From the NCBI GenBank assembly GCA_003279845.1, contig QCGP01000007.1:1-64000 (forward strand): a stretch of 64,000 nt of DNA, written 5' to 3'. This stretch comes from Prochlorococcus sp. AG-388-F11 (GTDB lineage Bacteria > Cyanobacteriota > Cyanobacteriia > PCC-6307 > Cyanobiaceae). Shown here piece by piece: positions 29,062-39,582 of the stretch; position 1 is the first letter of the stretch, and the number at the start of each line of letters is the position of its first letter. A program made the translations under genes and the position numbers. The notes under the pieces were generated by a model. It did no database searches, was not told the DNA's origin, and saw only the letters and a list, made by a program, of their open reading frames with translations.

Positions 29062-29123
29062 TAACTAACAATATTTTTTAAAAGATAACATTTATAAGTT
29101 TAATATTAATTAATAAGAAGGAT

Positions 29124-29666
29124 TTACTTAATAATTTTTATTTCATGATGATTTTCTACAATTTTTAGTTTATTCTTGTTCCATGAGTATATAACCCTGA
29201 ACCTATAATTATCTAAATCTACTAGTCTTGTATGTTCAAGAATATACCAATCTTTATAAGAAGATTCAAAAATCATTTCGTGTTCATCGACTTGCTTAAT
29301 ATTTGAAATGCCTTCAACATCACTTAAATAGAAATTTTCCCTGATAAGTTGATGCCCTTTTAAATATGCACACATTTCACCTTGTTCTTTATACTGTGGA
29401 TTTTCCTCAAAGAAACTATATTTTTTTTCTGGATACCAAGTAAATTTATAGTGTGATTCCCATTTAGATTTATTTTCAAGAGCTTGTATATTTATATTCA
29501 TGCATAAATTATAAGTTTTTTGTGCTTCATCAAGAAAATATGTTCTATTCGATTTCCACAATCCAATATTTCTAGAAAACCATCTTTTTAAATTACTATT
29601 TAAAAAAATTTCTGGAGAATTATTTTCGTCGAAATTTTGTTTTTTATTTTGATTAATAACAACCAT
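29124..29666 (-). CDS. Possible lipocalin-fold protein resembling CpeS/CpcS bilin lyases
   Basis: This 180-residue protein has an N-terminal WFSRNIGLWKSNRTYF and a C-terminal run of alternating strands ending ENHHEIKI. The pattern of an early G-W-x-S-x-R-T and late aromatic-rich strands is like the CpeS/CpcS bilin lyases and related DUF3598 proteins, which share a lipocalin-type barrel. High-light Prochlorococcus has almost no phycobiliproteins, so a chromophore role would be notable. The match is only by eye, and another small-ligand-binding role is equally possible. It is divergent from sasA. Confidence 0.5.
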   Translation of the reverse strand: MVVINQNKKQNFDENNSPEIFLNSNLKRWFSRNIGLWKSNRTYFLDEAQKTYNLCMNINIQALENKSKWESHYKFTWYPEKKYSFFEENPQYKEQGEMCAYLKGHQLIRENFYLSDVEGISNIKQVDEHEMIFESSYKDWYILEHTRLVDLDNYRFRVIYSWNKNKLKIVENHHEIKIIK

Positions 29667-29772
29667 ATATAAATAAGAGTCATTTATTTAATAGCTTATT
29701 TGTACAATAAAAATAAATATCTTAATGTGTTTATAAGGATTGACAGCTTTTCAACACTTCTGAGGAAATCAT

Positions 29773-30891
29773 TTGAATGATAAAAAAGAGCTAAAATTAA
29801 TACTTGTAGCTGCAAGAAACCAACTTTCTAGTAGTGATATTAAATCTCTTCTAGCGTATTTAGAATCAGATGATTGTGAATTTGAGATATCGCTTCAGAT
29901 TTCTGAGCCTACAGAACAGCCGGAACTACTTGAATTACATAGGTTAGTTGCTATTCCTGCACTAATAAAGGTTTCTCCAGCTCCAAAGCAAATATTTGCT
30001 GGAAGTAATATTTTCTCTCAGTTGCAGAAATGGTTGCCAAGGTGGAAACAGGAAGGCTTAACAAAAAATCTAGGGATCAATTTGCAACCATCCAAAATTG
30101 ATTCAATAAGAACTCAAAAAGAATTTCTTCTCGAAGACGAACTTCTTGTTTTAAGACAAGAAAATGAGACATTAACAAAAAGAATTGAATCACAGGAAAG
30201 ATTACTAAGAATGGTCGCGCATGAATTAAGAACCCCCTTGACTGCAGCTACTTTGGCTGTTCAAAGTCAAAAACTTGGACAAATAGATATTGAAAAATTG
30301 CAAGAGGTAATTAAAAGACGTTTAGAAGAGATTGAACTTTTATCTCAAGATCTTTTAGAAGTTGGAACAACCAAATGGGAGGCATTATTTAACCCTCAGA
30401 AAATTGATCTAGGTAATATTAGTGCTGAAGTAATTCTTGAATTAGAAAAATTATGGAGATTAAGGAATATTGAAATTGATACTGATATCCCATCTGATCT
30501 ACCAAGTGTATTCGCAGACCAAAGAAGAATGAGGCAAGTTTTTTTAAATTTGATTGAAAATGCTATTAAATTTTCTAACGATTCAGGATCTATAAAAATT
30601 ACAATGATTCACAAGACAAATCAATGGGTGGAAATAACAATTTGTGACAAAGGTGCAGGTATCCCTTTGAACGAACAAAAAAGAATATTTATGGATAGAG
30701 TAAGACTACCACAGACTTCTGAAGGAACTTCAGGATTCGGGATAGGATTATCAGTATGCAGGAGGATAGTACAAGTCCATGGAGGAAGGATATGGGTTGT
30801 ATCCGAAATTGGTGTTGGTTCTTGCTTCCATTTTACTGTTCCTGTGTGGCAAGGACAAAACAAAGAGCAACAATACTTGACGAAAGGCTAG
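29773..30891 (+). CDS. sasA: Clock-output sensor histidine kinase SasA
   Basis: SasA binds KaiC through a KaiB-like domain and passes timing to the regulator RpaA. Residues about 1-100 form the KaiB/thioredoxin-like domain ([14 protein letters not shown] at the start). The kinase part has the H-box [10 protein letters not shown] (His150), an N-box NLIENAIKF, and G-boxes DKGAGIP and GFGIGLSV. The 372-residue length is typical. The start is TTG, matching the conserved N-terminus. kaiB, kaiC and rpaA are not in the window. tRNA-Glu follows after 41 bases. Confidence 0.93.
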   Translation: MNDKKELKLILVAARNQLSSSDIKSLLAYLESDDCEFEISLQISEPTEQPELLELHRLVAIPALIKVSPAPKQIFAGSNIFSQLQKWLPRWKQEGLTKNLGINLQPSKIDSIRTQKEFLLEDELLVLRQENETLTKRIESQERLLRMVAHELRTPLTAATLAVQSQKLGQIDIEKLQEVIKRRLEEIELLSQDLLEVGTTKWEALFNPQKIDLGNISAEVILELEKLWRLRNIEIDTDIPSDLPSVFADQRRMRQVFLNLIENAIKFSNDSGSIKITMIHKTNQWVEITICDKGAGIPLNEQKRIFMDRVRLPQTSEGTSGFGIGLSVCRRIVQVHGGRIWVVSEIGVGSCFHFTVPVWQGQNKEQQYLTKG

Positions 30892-30932
30892 CCTTACTCT
30901 TAATTTTTTATAAGCTGTTATGCTAATTTCCT

Positions 30933-31005
30933 GGCCCCATCGTCTAGAGGCCTAGGACACCTCCCTTTCACGGAGGCGACAGGGGTTCGAATCCCCTTGG
31001 GGCTA
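30933..31005 (+). tRNA. trnE: tRNA-Glu (anticodon TTC)
   Basis: The cloverleaf is complete. The acceptor GGCCCCA pairs with TGGGGCT (one G-U pair at the end), the anticodon stem CCTCC/GGAGG encloses the loop CTTTCAC with anticodon TTC at 30967-30969, and the T arm is AGGGGTTCGAATCCCCT. The discriminator is A at 31005. The CCA end is not encoded. Besides translation, Glu-tRNA in cyanobacteria is the starting material for chlorophyll and haem through 5-aminolevulinate. Confidence 0.97.
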
Positions 31006-31022
31006 TTTTTTAAAACTTAAAA

Positions 31023-31559
31023 TTATTTTGTAGATGATTTCGCTTGCTTATCAACGGCGATCAAATTTTCTGAAAGATCTTTTTTTAGTCTTTTCTCTAT
31101 CATGCCAATTGGCATCCATTGACAACCTTGAACAGTAAGATCATAAATTAATGAATTTTTTGAAGTATTTTTAATGTTTCGAATTTTCCAACTCCCTTCA
31201 AATTTTCTGAAATCTCCTTTAATCAACTTGAATTTTAAGAGGCCTAGCTCTTTGTCTTCAAATAAATCGATTGTTACTTCTGCAGAAAATTTCATACCAA
31301 GAAAATCTTGAGCTCCAACTTGTTTAAGGTGCACATTATTATTCTTTTGATATATCTTTTTGCTTGAAAGTAAATTTGGTATGTAAAGATTTAGTCGATC
31401 ATAATCTGTTAAAACATTCCACAAAGAATCTAAACTTGCAGAGGTTGTAAGCTGAGCTGCGAGTCTTCTAGTCCCTCCAGAAAGCTTTTCCATCGTTTGC
31501 TCAATTGTTCTGTAATCATTGCTTTTTAAATGATCTACTGATTCTTGAGGATTATTCAT
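31023..31559 (-). CDS. START/SRPBCC-fold protein (polyketide cyclase/RatA-like)
   Basis: This is a 178-residue soluble protein with a single ligand-binding SRPBCC domain. The region from about 35 (LAAQLTTSASLDSLWNVLTD, YIPNL) to about 165 shows the helix-grip pattern with a long C-terminal helix. Related proteins are COQ10 and RatA, which bind quinone-like lipids or the ribosome. Such proteins in cyanobacteria are called cyclase/dehydrase without a known substrate. It is convergent to tRNA-Glu and divergent from petH. Confidence 0.75.
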   Translation of the reverse strand: MNNPQESVDHLKSNDYRTIEQTMEKLSGGTRRLAAQLTTSASLDSLWNVLTDYDRLNLYIPNLLSSKKIYQKNNNVHLKQVGAQDFLGMKFSAEVTIDLFEDKELGLLKFKLIKGDFRKFEGSWKIRNIKNTSKNSLIYDLTVQGCQWMPIGMIEKRLKKDLSENLIAVDKQAKSSTK

Positions 31560-31738
31560 AGAATGAATTTTTCAATAGATAAAAAATTATTTCTGTGTAA
31601 CTATACTGATAAAAACAATAAATCCTGAAAAATAAAAATAATTTTATTAAATTATTCCGATCTCAAAACGTAACCATTTTTGTAAAATCACTACAAATTA
31701 AACTACGAATTGATAATCTCTTATATAAAGAAGACTAA

Positions 31739-32851
<1,113 letters not shown>

Positions 32852-32961
32852 ATCTTTGATAGTTAGATATAAGTTTCACCTACTAAATACTTTTTGGTTT
32901 AGACACAATACGTAGCTAATATTTAAAAAAAAGACGATTTTAAATAAAGAATACTAAAAAT

Positions 32962-34485
32962 ATGCCTTCAACTTTAAGTAATCCTCTAAGATTAGGTTTA
33001 CGGCAGGAAAGAGTCATATCTCCACAATGCTTGGTAATATTTGGTGCTAGTGGAGACCTTACTCATAGAAAATTAATACCAGCCTTATTTGAACTCTATT
33101 TGCAAAGAAGAATTCCTAGTGAATTTGGAATTGTTGGTTGTGCGAGAAGACCTTGGACTGATAATGAGTTTAGAGAAAAGATGAAAGTAAAGCTATCAGA
33201 TCAAATATCTGGTAAAGAAAAGGAGTGGGAACAATTTTCTAATTATCTTTTCTATGAACCGGTTGACTTACAACAAAGTGATCATGTCGTAAGGCTTTCT
33301 AGAAGATTAAATGAAATTGATAAAACACAAGCTACTCATGGGAATAGAACATTTTATTTATCAGTATCTCCGAATTTCTATGCAAGTGGATCTAAAGCTC
33401 TTAAAGCAGCTGGCCTTTTAGATGACCCTAAGAAAAGTCGTTTAGTGATTGAAAAACCTTTTGGAAGAGATTATTCAAGCGCAAAAAAATTGAATAAGAT
33501 CGTTCAGAGTTGCGCTGAAGAAAGTCAGATTTACAGGATTGATCATTATTTAGGTAAAGAGACAGTTCAGAATATTCTTGTTTTGAGGTTTGCTAACACT
33601 ATTTTTGAACCAATCTGGAACAGAAATTATATATCAAGTGTTCAAATTACTTCATCTGAAACAGTAGGTGTTGAAGATAGAGCAGGTTATTACGAAAGCT
33701 CTGGTGCTTTAAGGGATATGCTTCAAAATCATATGACTCAAATGCTTGCTGTTACTGCAATGGAACCTCCTGGGAAGTTTGAACCGGAAGCAATAAGAAA
33801 TGAAAAAGCTAAGGTTCTTCAAGCTTCAAAACTTGCTGACGAAAATGAACCGTGGAATTGTTGCATAAGAGGTCAATATGGAGAGGGAGGAAATATTTCA
33901 AATCGACTCAAAGGATATAGGGAGGAAGATGGTGTTAATTGTAATAGCACAACAGAAACTTATATTGCAACAAAAGTATTCGTGGATAACTGGCGTTGGC
34001 AAGGGGTTCCTTTTTATTTGAGAACAGGTAAAAGACTACCTAAAAGACTTGGAGAAATAGTGTTGACTTTTAAAGACGTTCCTGTTCATTTATTTGAATC
34101 AACAATAATAAATCCTGCCCCAAATCAACTTATCCTTAGAATTCAGCCAAATGAAGGTGCTACTTTCAAATTTGAGGTAAAATCTCCTGGTTCTGGAATG
34201 AAATCAAGACCTGTTGAGATGGAATTTTCTTATGATGAATCATTTGGAGAACCGTCAGATGAAGGCTATGTAAGATTATTAGCTGATGCAATGCTTTCTG
34301 ACCCAACCTTATTTACTCGAAGTGATGAAGTAGAGGCAGCCTGGAAACTTTATACACCATTAATAGAATTGATGGATAATTCTCCTTGGAAGTTACCTAT
34401 TTATAATTATGAATCTATGACGTGGGGACCTCCTGAGTCTGATCAATTAATTTCAAAAGATAATATTTTCTGGCGTAGACCTTAA
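32962..34485 (+). CDS. zwf: Glucose-6-phosphate 1-dehydrogenase
   Basis: This is the first step of the oxidative pentose phosphate pathway and the main NADPH source in the dark. The N-terminal nucleotide site FGASGDLTHRKLIPAL and the active-site RIDHYLGKE are intact, and the 507-residue length is normal. opcA starts two bases after its stop, the usual pairing in cyanobacteria. The enzyme in this group is controlled by OpcA and by thioredoxin. Several cysteines are present, including a CNCC-like spacing around 300-330, but I cannot identify the redox pair. Confidence 0.96.
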   Translation: MPSTLSNPLRLGLRQERVISPQCLVIFGASGDLTHRKLIPALFELYLQRRIPSEFGIVGCARRPWTDNEFREKMKVKLSDQISGKEKEWEQFSNYLFYEPVDLQQSDHVVRLSRRLNEIDKTQATHGNRTFYLSVSPNFYASGSKALKAAGLLDDPKKSRLVIEKPFGRDYSSAKKLNKIVQSCAEESQIYRIDHYLGKETVQNILVLRFANTIFEPIWNRNYISSVQITSSETVGVEDRAGYYESSGALRDMLQNHMTQMLAVTAMEPPGKFEPEAIRNEKAKVLQASKLADENEPWNCCIRGQYGEGGNISNRLKGYREEDGVNCNSTTETYIATKVFVDNWRWQGVPFYLRTGKRLPKRLGEIVLTFKDVPVHLFESTIINPAPNQLILRIQPNEGATFKFEVKSPGSGMKSRPVEMEFSYDESFGEPSDEGYVRLLADAMLSDPTLFTRSDEVEAAWKLYTPLIELMDNSPWKLPIYNYESMTWGPPESDQLISKDNIFWRRP

Positions 34486-34487
34486 AA

Positions 34488-35792
34488 ATGAAACCTCAAC
34501 TAACACTTCAAACCCCTTTAGAAATTCCTTATCAGGAAATTTCTAATTACCTTAATAAATTATGGATTTCAGAAGATAAAGATAATAGTGGAGCTAATAC
34601 TTTTACATTAATGGTCTGGCAGCCTGCTTGGCTAGAACAATGTTTGGTTCAAAAAGGATTAGTAAATGGACCAATTACTGGAAATTTAACTCCAGAGATA
34701 ATTGAAGTTGCTAAAAAATTTATATTAGATCAAGGACTTCCTATCACTACTTCCCTTAATAGTGAAGAATTATTGAATTTGTTGAAGGAAAATTTATCTA
34801 ATAAAGACTATGAAGATTTTAGAGGACAATTTTTTGAATCAACAATAAGTACATTGAATCCAAGAAGATTAATTACTCTAGCTCCAACATTAAATAAAAA
34901 TTCAGAAATCAAAACTTTTGTATCCGCTTACTGTCCATTAAGTGATACTCCAGCTATGCAACCTATATGTGGGGATTTAGTTGTTATAAGGGGGGACTCG
35001 GCCTCAATATCTAATAAAGGATTAAAAATAATTGATGAATTATCTATTGATGAATTACCTTCATGGATGTGGTGGAATGGAAGCTTGGATGAATCGCCTG
35101 AAATCTTCGAATATTTTACTAATTATGGTTTAAGGTTAATAATTGATACTGCTCTTGGATCACCTCAAAGATGTTTAAATGTTTTAGATCAATTAAATAA
35201 TTCAAATAAAGCTATTAATGATTTGAATTGGGTTAGATTGAAAAATTGGAGGGAATCATTGGCAATGATTTTTGATCCTCCTTCGAGGAGACCAATTTTA
35301 GATCATATTACAGATATTGACATTGATATAGCGGGAGATCATATGATTCAAGCTTTGTTTTTGATTTCATGGATTAGCGATAAACTTGGTTGGTCTTTTC
35401 TAAGAGTTGAAAGGGATACAGAATCAACAAAAATAGACTTTGAAAGAATTAATGGCGAAAAAATTTCTGCATCAATAAATCCCTTATCTTTGGGAAATCC
35501 AAGTATTCATTTAGGACAAGTTATTGGATTGAGGCTGATTTCAAAAATTAGTGAGGTTCAAAAAAATAACACTTGTGTAATACTTGGTTGTGAATCAGTG
35601 GAATGTATGAGACTTGAAGCAGGGGGAATGGCTGATATGGAATTAATAGAACAAGTTGTTCCAAACTCTTCCTCTACATCAGAGTACGATGTTAGTAAAT
35701 TATTGGGAAGTAGTAGAGGAAATACCAGTCCTCTTTTTGAGAATTCTATTAAAATAGCCCTTCAAATATTTAATGGTTTTAATAACGAGTAG
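34488..35792 (+). CDS. opcA: G6PDH assembly and activation protein OpcA
   Basis: OpcA is an allosteric partner that assembles and activates Zwf, and it links the enzyme to thioredoxin control. It is a 434-residue protein with no catalytic motif of its own; identification rests on the position immediately behind zwf and on family stretches such as ARRLITLAPTL-type (here NPRRLITLAPTL), DPPSRRPILDHITDIDIDIAGD, written here in part, and CESVECMRLEAGG. The downstream cobB starts on the next base after its stop, so translation may be coupled. Confidence 0.92.
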   Translation: MKPQLTLQTPLEIPYQEISNYLNKLWISEDKDNSGANTFTLMVWQPAWLEQCLVQKGLVNGPITGNLTPEIIEVAKKFILDQGLPITTSLNSEELLNLLKENLSNKDYEDFRGQFFESTISTLNPRRLITLAPTLNKNSEIKTFVSAYCPLSDTPAMQPICGDLVVIRGDSASISNKGLKIIDELSIDELPSWMWWNGSLDESPEIFEYFTNYGLRLIIDTALGSPQRCLNVLDQLNNSNKAINDLNWVRLKNWRESLAMIFDPPSRRPILDHITDIDIDIAGDHMIQALFLISWISDKLGWSFLRVERDTESTKIDFERINGEKISASINPLSLGNPSIHLGQVIGLRLISKISEVQKNNTCVILGCESVECMRLEAGGMADMELIEQVVPNSSSTSEYDVSKLLGSSRGNTSPLFENSIKIALQIFNGFNNE

Positions 35793-37184
35793 ATGCCTTG
35801 TGTAATATCTTCTCCTTCAACTGATAGTGGGAAAACCACATTATCGCTTTTGCTATCTTGTTGGGCGTTTTCAAAAGGTATAAAGATACAAACTTTCAAG
35901 GTTGGCCCAGATTATCTTGATCAACAACAACTTAGTTCAATTGGCCAACCTATTTGTAGGAATTTAGATATTTTTTTAAGTGGTGAGGAATGGGTTCAAG
36001 AAAGTTTTTTTAAACATTCTTTGAAATATGAATTCTCATTAATAGAAGGAGCAATGGGTCTATTTGATGGATTAGGGTCAACAACCTATTCTAGTACAGC
36101 AAATATCTCTAAGCTTCTAAATGCTCCAATAATTTTTATTGTTAATGCTAGAGGTCAAGTAGCTTCACTTTTGGCTACTATTCGAGGTTTTAGAGATTTC
36201 GATAGTGAGTTGTCAATAGTAGGAATTATATTTAACAACGTTAATTCAGATAGACATAAAAAATTAATAAAAGAAGTTTTTAAAAATGAAGATATCAAAA
36301 TTTTTGGTTTTTTACCATCTGATCCAAAAATAACTTTAAACAAAGCTAATTTAGGTTTGATATCTCCAATGGATAATGGAAAAGAAATTGATGTTCAATA
36401 CTTTGCAAATTTCGCCGAAAGAAATCTTGATGTATTTTCCCTTATTAAGTTCCTGAAATCTCCTCAAAAGAAAATATTTAAGTCTGTCAATTTTAAAGAT
36501 TTTAAAATAGACAAAAGTAAACCTATCGCAATTGCAGAAGATAAAATCTTTCATTTTCAATATCCTGAAACTAAGGAGTTTTTGAGTGAAATAGGCATAC
36601 CATTGATTTCATGGAGTATTTATGATGATGAAGAAATACCTAATGAGGCCTCTTCTTTAATTATCCCTGGTGGATTCCCTGAAAAATATGCTGATCATAT
36701 AAGTAACTCTACAAAAAGCTTAAATTCGTTAAGGAAATTCCGCAAAAATGGATTTATTTATGCTGAGTGCGGAGGGATGATGATTTTAGGTGACTTCATA
36801 AAAGATGAAAATGGTAATAATCATAAAATGAGTGGTATCCTGCCTTTTAGATCAAAAAAAAGTAAACTTTCAGTAGGTTATAGATACATTGAGGGTTTAA
36901 AAGATACTCCGATCATTAAACAAAATCAATTAATTAGAGGACATGAATTTCATTATTGGGAAATTGAAAATAATTTATCTGAACTTGATTTTGGAAAAGC
37001 TGTGCCTCTGAAGAAACTTTCTTCCCCATGGAAAATTAAGTCTTGGGAAACTGAATACAAAAATGAAGGCTTTTTTGATGAAAAATTACATGCAAGTTGG
37101 ATTCACTTACATTTTCCAAGTTCTTTAGAAGTCGCAAAAAACTTTATAAATGCCACCCAAATTACTTTTTTAAAGCATTCTTAA
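35793..37184 (+). CDS. cobB: Cobyrinate a,c-diamide synthase
   Basis: This enzyme amidates cobyrinic acid in (pseudo)cobalamin synthesis. The N-terminal dethiobiotin-synthase-like ATPase has the P-loop SSPSTDSGKTTLS. The C-terminal class I glutamine amidotransferase has its catalytic cysteine in AECGGMM (Cys326) and a late HASWIHLHFPS histidine region. The 463-residue length fits CobB/CbiA. No other cobalamin gene is in the window. It abuts opcA exactly and ends in a TTAA shared with the convergent DUF212 gene. Confidence 0.93.
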   Translation: MPCVISSPSTDSGKTTLSLLLSCWAFSKGIKIQTFKVGPDYLDQQQLSSIGQPICRNLDIFLSGEEWVQESFFKHSLKYEFSLIEGAMGLFDGLGSTTYSSTANISKLLNAPIIFIVNARGQVASLLATIRGFRDFDSELSIVGIIFNNVNSDRHKKLIKEVFKNEDIKIFGFLPSDPKITLNKANLGLISPMDNGKEIDVQYFANFAERNLDVFSLIKFLKSPQKKIFKSVNFKDFKIDKSKPIAIAEDKIFHFQYPETKEFLSEIGIPLISWSIYDDEEIPNEASSLIIPGGFPEKYADHISNSTKSLNSLRKFRKNGFIYAECGGMMILGDFIKDENGNNHKMSGILPFRSKKSKLSVGYRYIEGLKDTPIIKQNQLIRGHEFHYWEIENNLSELDFGKAVPLKKLSSPWKIKSWETEYKNEGFFDEKLHASWIHLHFPSSLEVAKNFINATQITFLKHS

Positions 37185-37660
37185 TTTATTATCAAATCAA
37201 ATATTTTGAGAGGAGAACCTAAAAAAAACATTCCAGGCAAAGTGATTAATGGTCCTAAAAAACTCCCCACCATTACCTCAATTTTTGTATGACCTAGGGT
37301 TTCTTTTAACAGTAATTCAGATTGAGGCTCTAGTTTTTTTGATATTTTATTGATTTCTGCAGCTTGAATCCCAGCTGATTTTCGAACACCACTAGCGTCA
37401 TACATAACTATTAGTGCTACAGCAACTGATAGTGCGAATATTGAGCTATCAAATCCTAATTCATAACCTATACCAGATGTGGCGCCAGTTATTAAGGCAG
37501 AATGACTTGAGGGCATACCACCCGTCTCGAACATAATTCCAAATCTTATCTCTCCAGTTGATAAGAAATTGAATACAATTTTAAAAAATTGAGCTAGCAA
37601 ACAGGATAATAGGCTCCAAAAAAGAACTGAATTATTAAAAAAGGGAAAAAACTCAGACAT
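37181..37660 (-). CDS. DUF212-family membrane protein (acid phosphatase/haloperoxidase-related)
   Basis: This is a 159-residue hydrophobic protein of the DUF212 family, which shares a distant PAP2-like pattern. The GGMPSSHSALITG motif and the DASGVRKSAGIQA segment are characteristic. Three to four membrane helices are expected. In plants and cyanobacteria its function is not established. It lies 12 bases downstream of crtE on the same strand, which may mean a role with lipids or prenyl phosphates. That link is inference. Confidence 0.82.
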   Translation of the reverse strand: MSEFFPFFNNSVLFWSLLSCLLAQFFKIVFNFLSTGEIRFGIMFETGGMPSSHSALITGATSGIGYELGFDSSIFALSVAVALIVMYDASGVRKSAGIQAAEINKISKKLEPQSELLLKETLGHTKIEVMVGSFLGPLITLPGMFFLGSPLKIFDLIIN

Positions 37661-37672
37661 AAATAAAAATAA

Positions 37673-38575
37673 TTATCTGTCTCTATTTGTAATAAAGTCG
37701 GCTAACGATATTAAATACTTTGCATCTGCACCCCAAGGTTCAATTGCTTTTTTTGCTTTTTCAACTAAATCAAATGCTCTTTTCTTTGACTCTTCCATTC
37801 CAAGTAATTTAGGGTAAGTAGTTTTGTCTGCTAAGAGATCTTTGCCAGCAGTTTTACCAAGCTTTTCACTGCTGGAAGTTAAATCAAGAATATCATCTAT
37901 TATTTGGAAGGCTAAACCAATTCCCTCTGCATATGTTGTTAGAGCATGTAATAGCTTTTCGTTAGCTCCTGCGATCATCGCGCCAGTTCTCACGCAGGCC
38001 TTTAATAAAGCGCCAGTCTTATGAAGATGAATATATTCGAGAGTTGCAAGGTCGACTTCTTTGCCTTCGCATTCCAAGTCAACAACTTGTCCCCCGACTA
38101 GGCCTGGTGCACCAGCAACTAGGGATAATTCGCCAACTACATTTAATAATCTATTTGGATCGACTCCAGGGCTTCTTAAAGACACCATTTCAAAGGCCCT
38201 TGTTAATAAAGCATCGCCTGCGAGAATAGCTATTGCATCTCCATATACTTTATGATTTGTCGGTCTACCTCTCCTCAAGTCATCATTATCCATGGCGGGT
38301 AGATCATCATGAATCAAGGACATTGTGTGGATCATTTCTATTGCTACCGCAGTAGGAACTGCAAGAGAGGGTTCTCCGCCAGCCAGTGCGCAAGATGCTA
38401 AACATAAAATTGGACGTATTCTTTTCCCTCCAGCTAAGAGGGAATATCTCATTGATTCTCTTAATATCTCTGGGTTCTCAGGGCCCAAGGAAAAATCAAG
38501 TGCTTCTTCTACAACCTTTTTTGTCTTTTTAAGATATTTTTCAAAATCAGAAATACTATTTATAACTTCAGTCAT
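37673..38575 (-). CDS. crtE: Geranylgeranyl diphosphate synthase
   Basis: This trans-prenyltransferase supplies GGPP for chlorophyll phytyl tails, carotenoids and quinones. The first aspartate-rich motif DDLPAMD (Asp90, Asp91, Asp96) has the two-residue insertion of type II enzymes, and the fifth residue before it is Met85, not an aromatic, which favours C20 over C15 product. The second motif is DDILD (227-231). The length of 300 residues is normal. It lies between folD and a DUF212 gene in a three-gene minus-strand run. Confidence 0.93.
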   Translation of the reverse strand: MTEVINSISDFEKYLKKTKKVVEEALDFSLGPENPEILRESMRYSLLAGGKRIRPILCLASCALAGGEPSLAVPTAVAIEMIHTMSLIHDDLPAMDNDDLRRGRPTNHKVYGDAIAILAGDALLTRAFEMVSLRSPGVDPNRLLNVVGELSLVAGAPGLVGGQVVDLECEGKEVDLATLEYIHLHKTGALLKACVRTGAMIAGANEKLLHALTTYAEGIGLAFQIIDDILDLTSSSEKLGKTAGKDLLADKTTYPKLLGMEESKKRAFDLVEKAKKAIEPWGADAKYLISLADFITNRDR

Positions 38576-38611
38576 TTTATACCTTTATTAAAAAAAAAAT
38601 CATCTTGGAGT

Positions 38612-39508
38612 TTATGGCAAAAGGTCATTAAGAGTTGATGATAAACCAAATTGTTTTTGCCAGCTAAAAATAGTATTTACAAGTAACATTGTTACTGTCA
38701 TTGGTCCAACACCTCCAGGTACAGGTGTGTAAGCAAATACTTTAGAAATGACATCTTCTAATAATACATCCCCACATAATCTGGTTTGATTTTTATCGGA
38801 ACTTTTTAATCTATGTATCCCTACATCAACAATTACTGCTCCTTCTTTCACAAAACTCGAATCTACAAGATTGGGTTTTCCTGCAGCCGCAATTAGAATG
38901 TCGGCTTCTCTACAAACTTTATTCAAATTTAATGTTTTAGAGTGAGTAATTGTTACCGTGCCATTTAGATTCAACAACATAAGCGATAGGGGTTTCCCCA
39001 CAAGCAAACTTCTTCCTATGACAACAATTTTCTTACCTTCAATTGTAATATTTTGGGATCTTAATAAATTAATAATTCCTGCTGGTGTGCATGATCTCAT
39101 CGCAGGCTCATTTTTTACTAGTTTGCCGATGTTTATCTCATTTAGTCCATCTACATCTTTGCTTGGATTAATTTGGCTGATCAGTCTTTGTTCGTCAAAC
39201 TTCTTTGGGATGGGAAGTTGAAGTAACATTCCATCAATATCCTTATCAGAATTAAGTTTGCTTATTAATTGTTCAACGTCTTTTTGCTCTACACTTTCTT
39301 TTAGATGAAAGATAAAGCTCTTTATTCCAATCCTTGAACATGCTTTTTCCTTGTTTTTAACGTAAACACCACTCGCGGGGTCTTCACCTATTCTTATTAC
39401 AGCTAAGCCGGGAGCCCTTTTTGCAATTATTTTATAACTAGAGATATAATTAGTTAATCTTCCTTCAATTTCAAGAGATAATTTTTTACCGTCTAATTTT
39501 AATGACAT
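38612..39508 (-). CDS. folD: Methylenetetrahydrofolate dehydrogenase/cyclohydrolase
   Basis: This bifunctional enzyme interconverts methylene-, methenyl- and formyl-tetrahydrofolate. The catalytic lysine segment [14 protein letters not shown], the [10 protein letters not shown] substrate loop, the nucleotide site [13 protein letters not shown] and the late [12 protein letters not shown] motif are all clear. The length of 298 residues is typical. A 5-formyl-THF cyclo-ligase at 54963 feeds the same folate pool. It is divergent from the HD-phosphohydrolase gene across 74 bases. Confidence 0.95.
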   Translation of the reverse strand: MSLKLDGKKLSLEIEGRLTNYISSYKIIAKRAPGLAVIRIGEDPASGVYVKNKEKACSRIGIKSFIFHLKESVEQKDVEQLISKLNSDKDIDGMLLQLPIPKKFDEQRLISQINPSKDVDGLNEINIGKLVKNEPAMRSCTPAGIINLLRSQNITIEGKKIVVIGRSLLVGKPLSLMLLNLNGTVTITHSKTLNLNKVCREADILIAAAGKPNLVDSSFVKEGAVIVDVGIHRLKSSDKNQTRLCGDVLLEDVISKVFAYTPVPGGVGPMTVTMLLVNTIFSWQKQFGLSSTLNDLLP

Positions 39509-39582
39509 TTAGAAAAACATCTCCTTTTTACACCTAGCATGCCTATAATTTTAAATTATTCAAATAGATTTATCTATATTCT

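Noticed and set aside
30884..30895. Perfect palindrome AAGGCTAGCCTT at the sasA stop as a terminator
   Set aside because: The stem would be only four pairs if a four-base loop is allowed, and the T-run begins several bases later. It does not qualify as an intrinsic terminator.
30933..31005. tRNA-Glu as an integration site for a genomic island
   Set aside because: No integrase or partial copy of the tRNA 3' end was seen downstream, and the flanking genes look native.
31682..31694. NtcA-like site GTA-N7-TAC upstream of petH
   Set aside because: NtcA sites need an eight-base spacer (GTA-N8-TAC) and usually a -10 box about 22 bases downstream. Here the spacer is seven, so it is a near miss in AT-rich DNA.
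35793..37184. Calling the cobB product dethiobiotin synthase because of its P-loop
   Set aside because: The protein is twice the needed length and has a C-terminal amidotransferase domain with AECGG, which identifies cobyrinate amidation.
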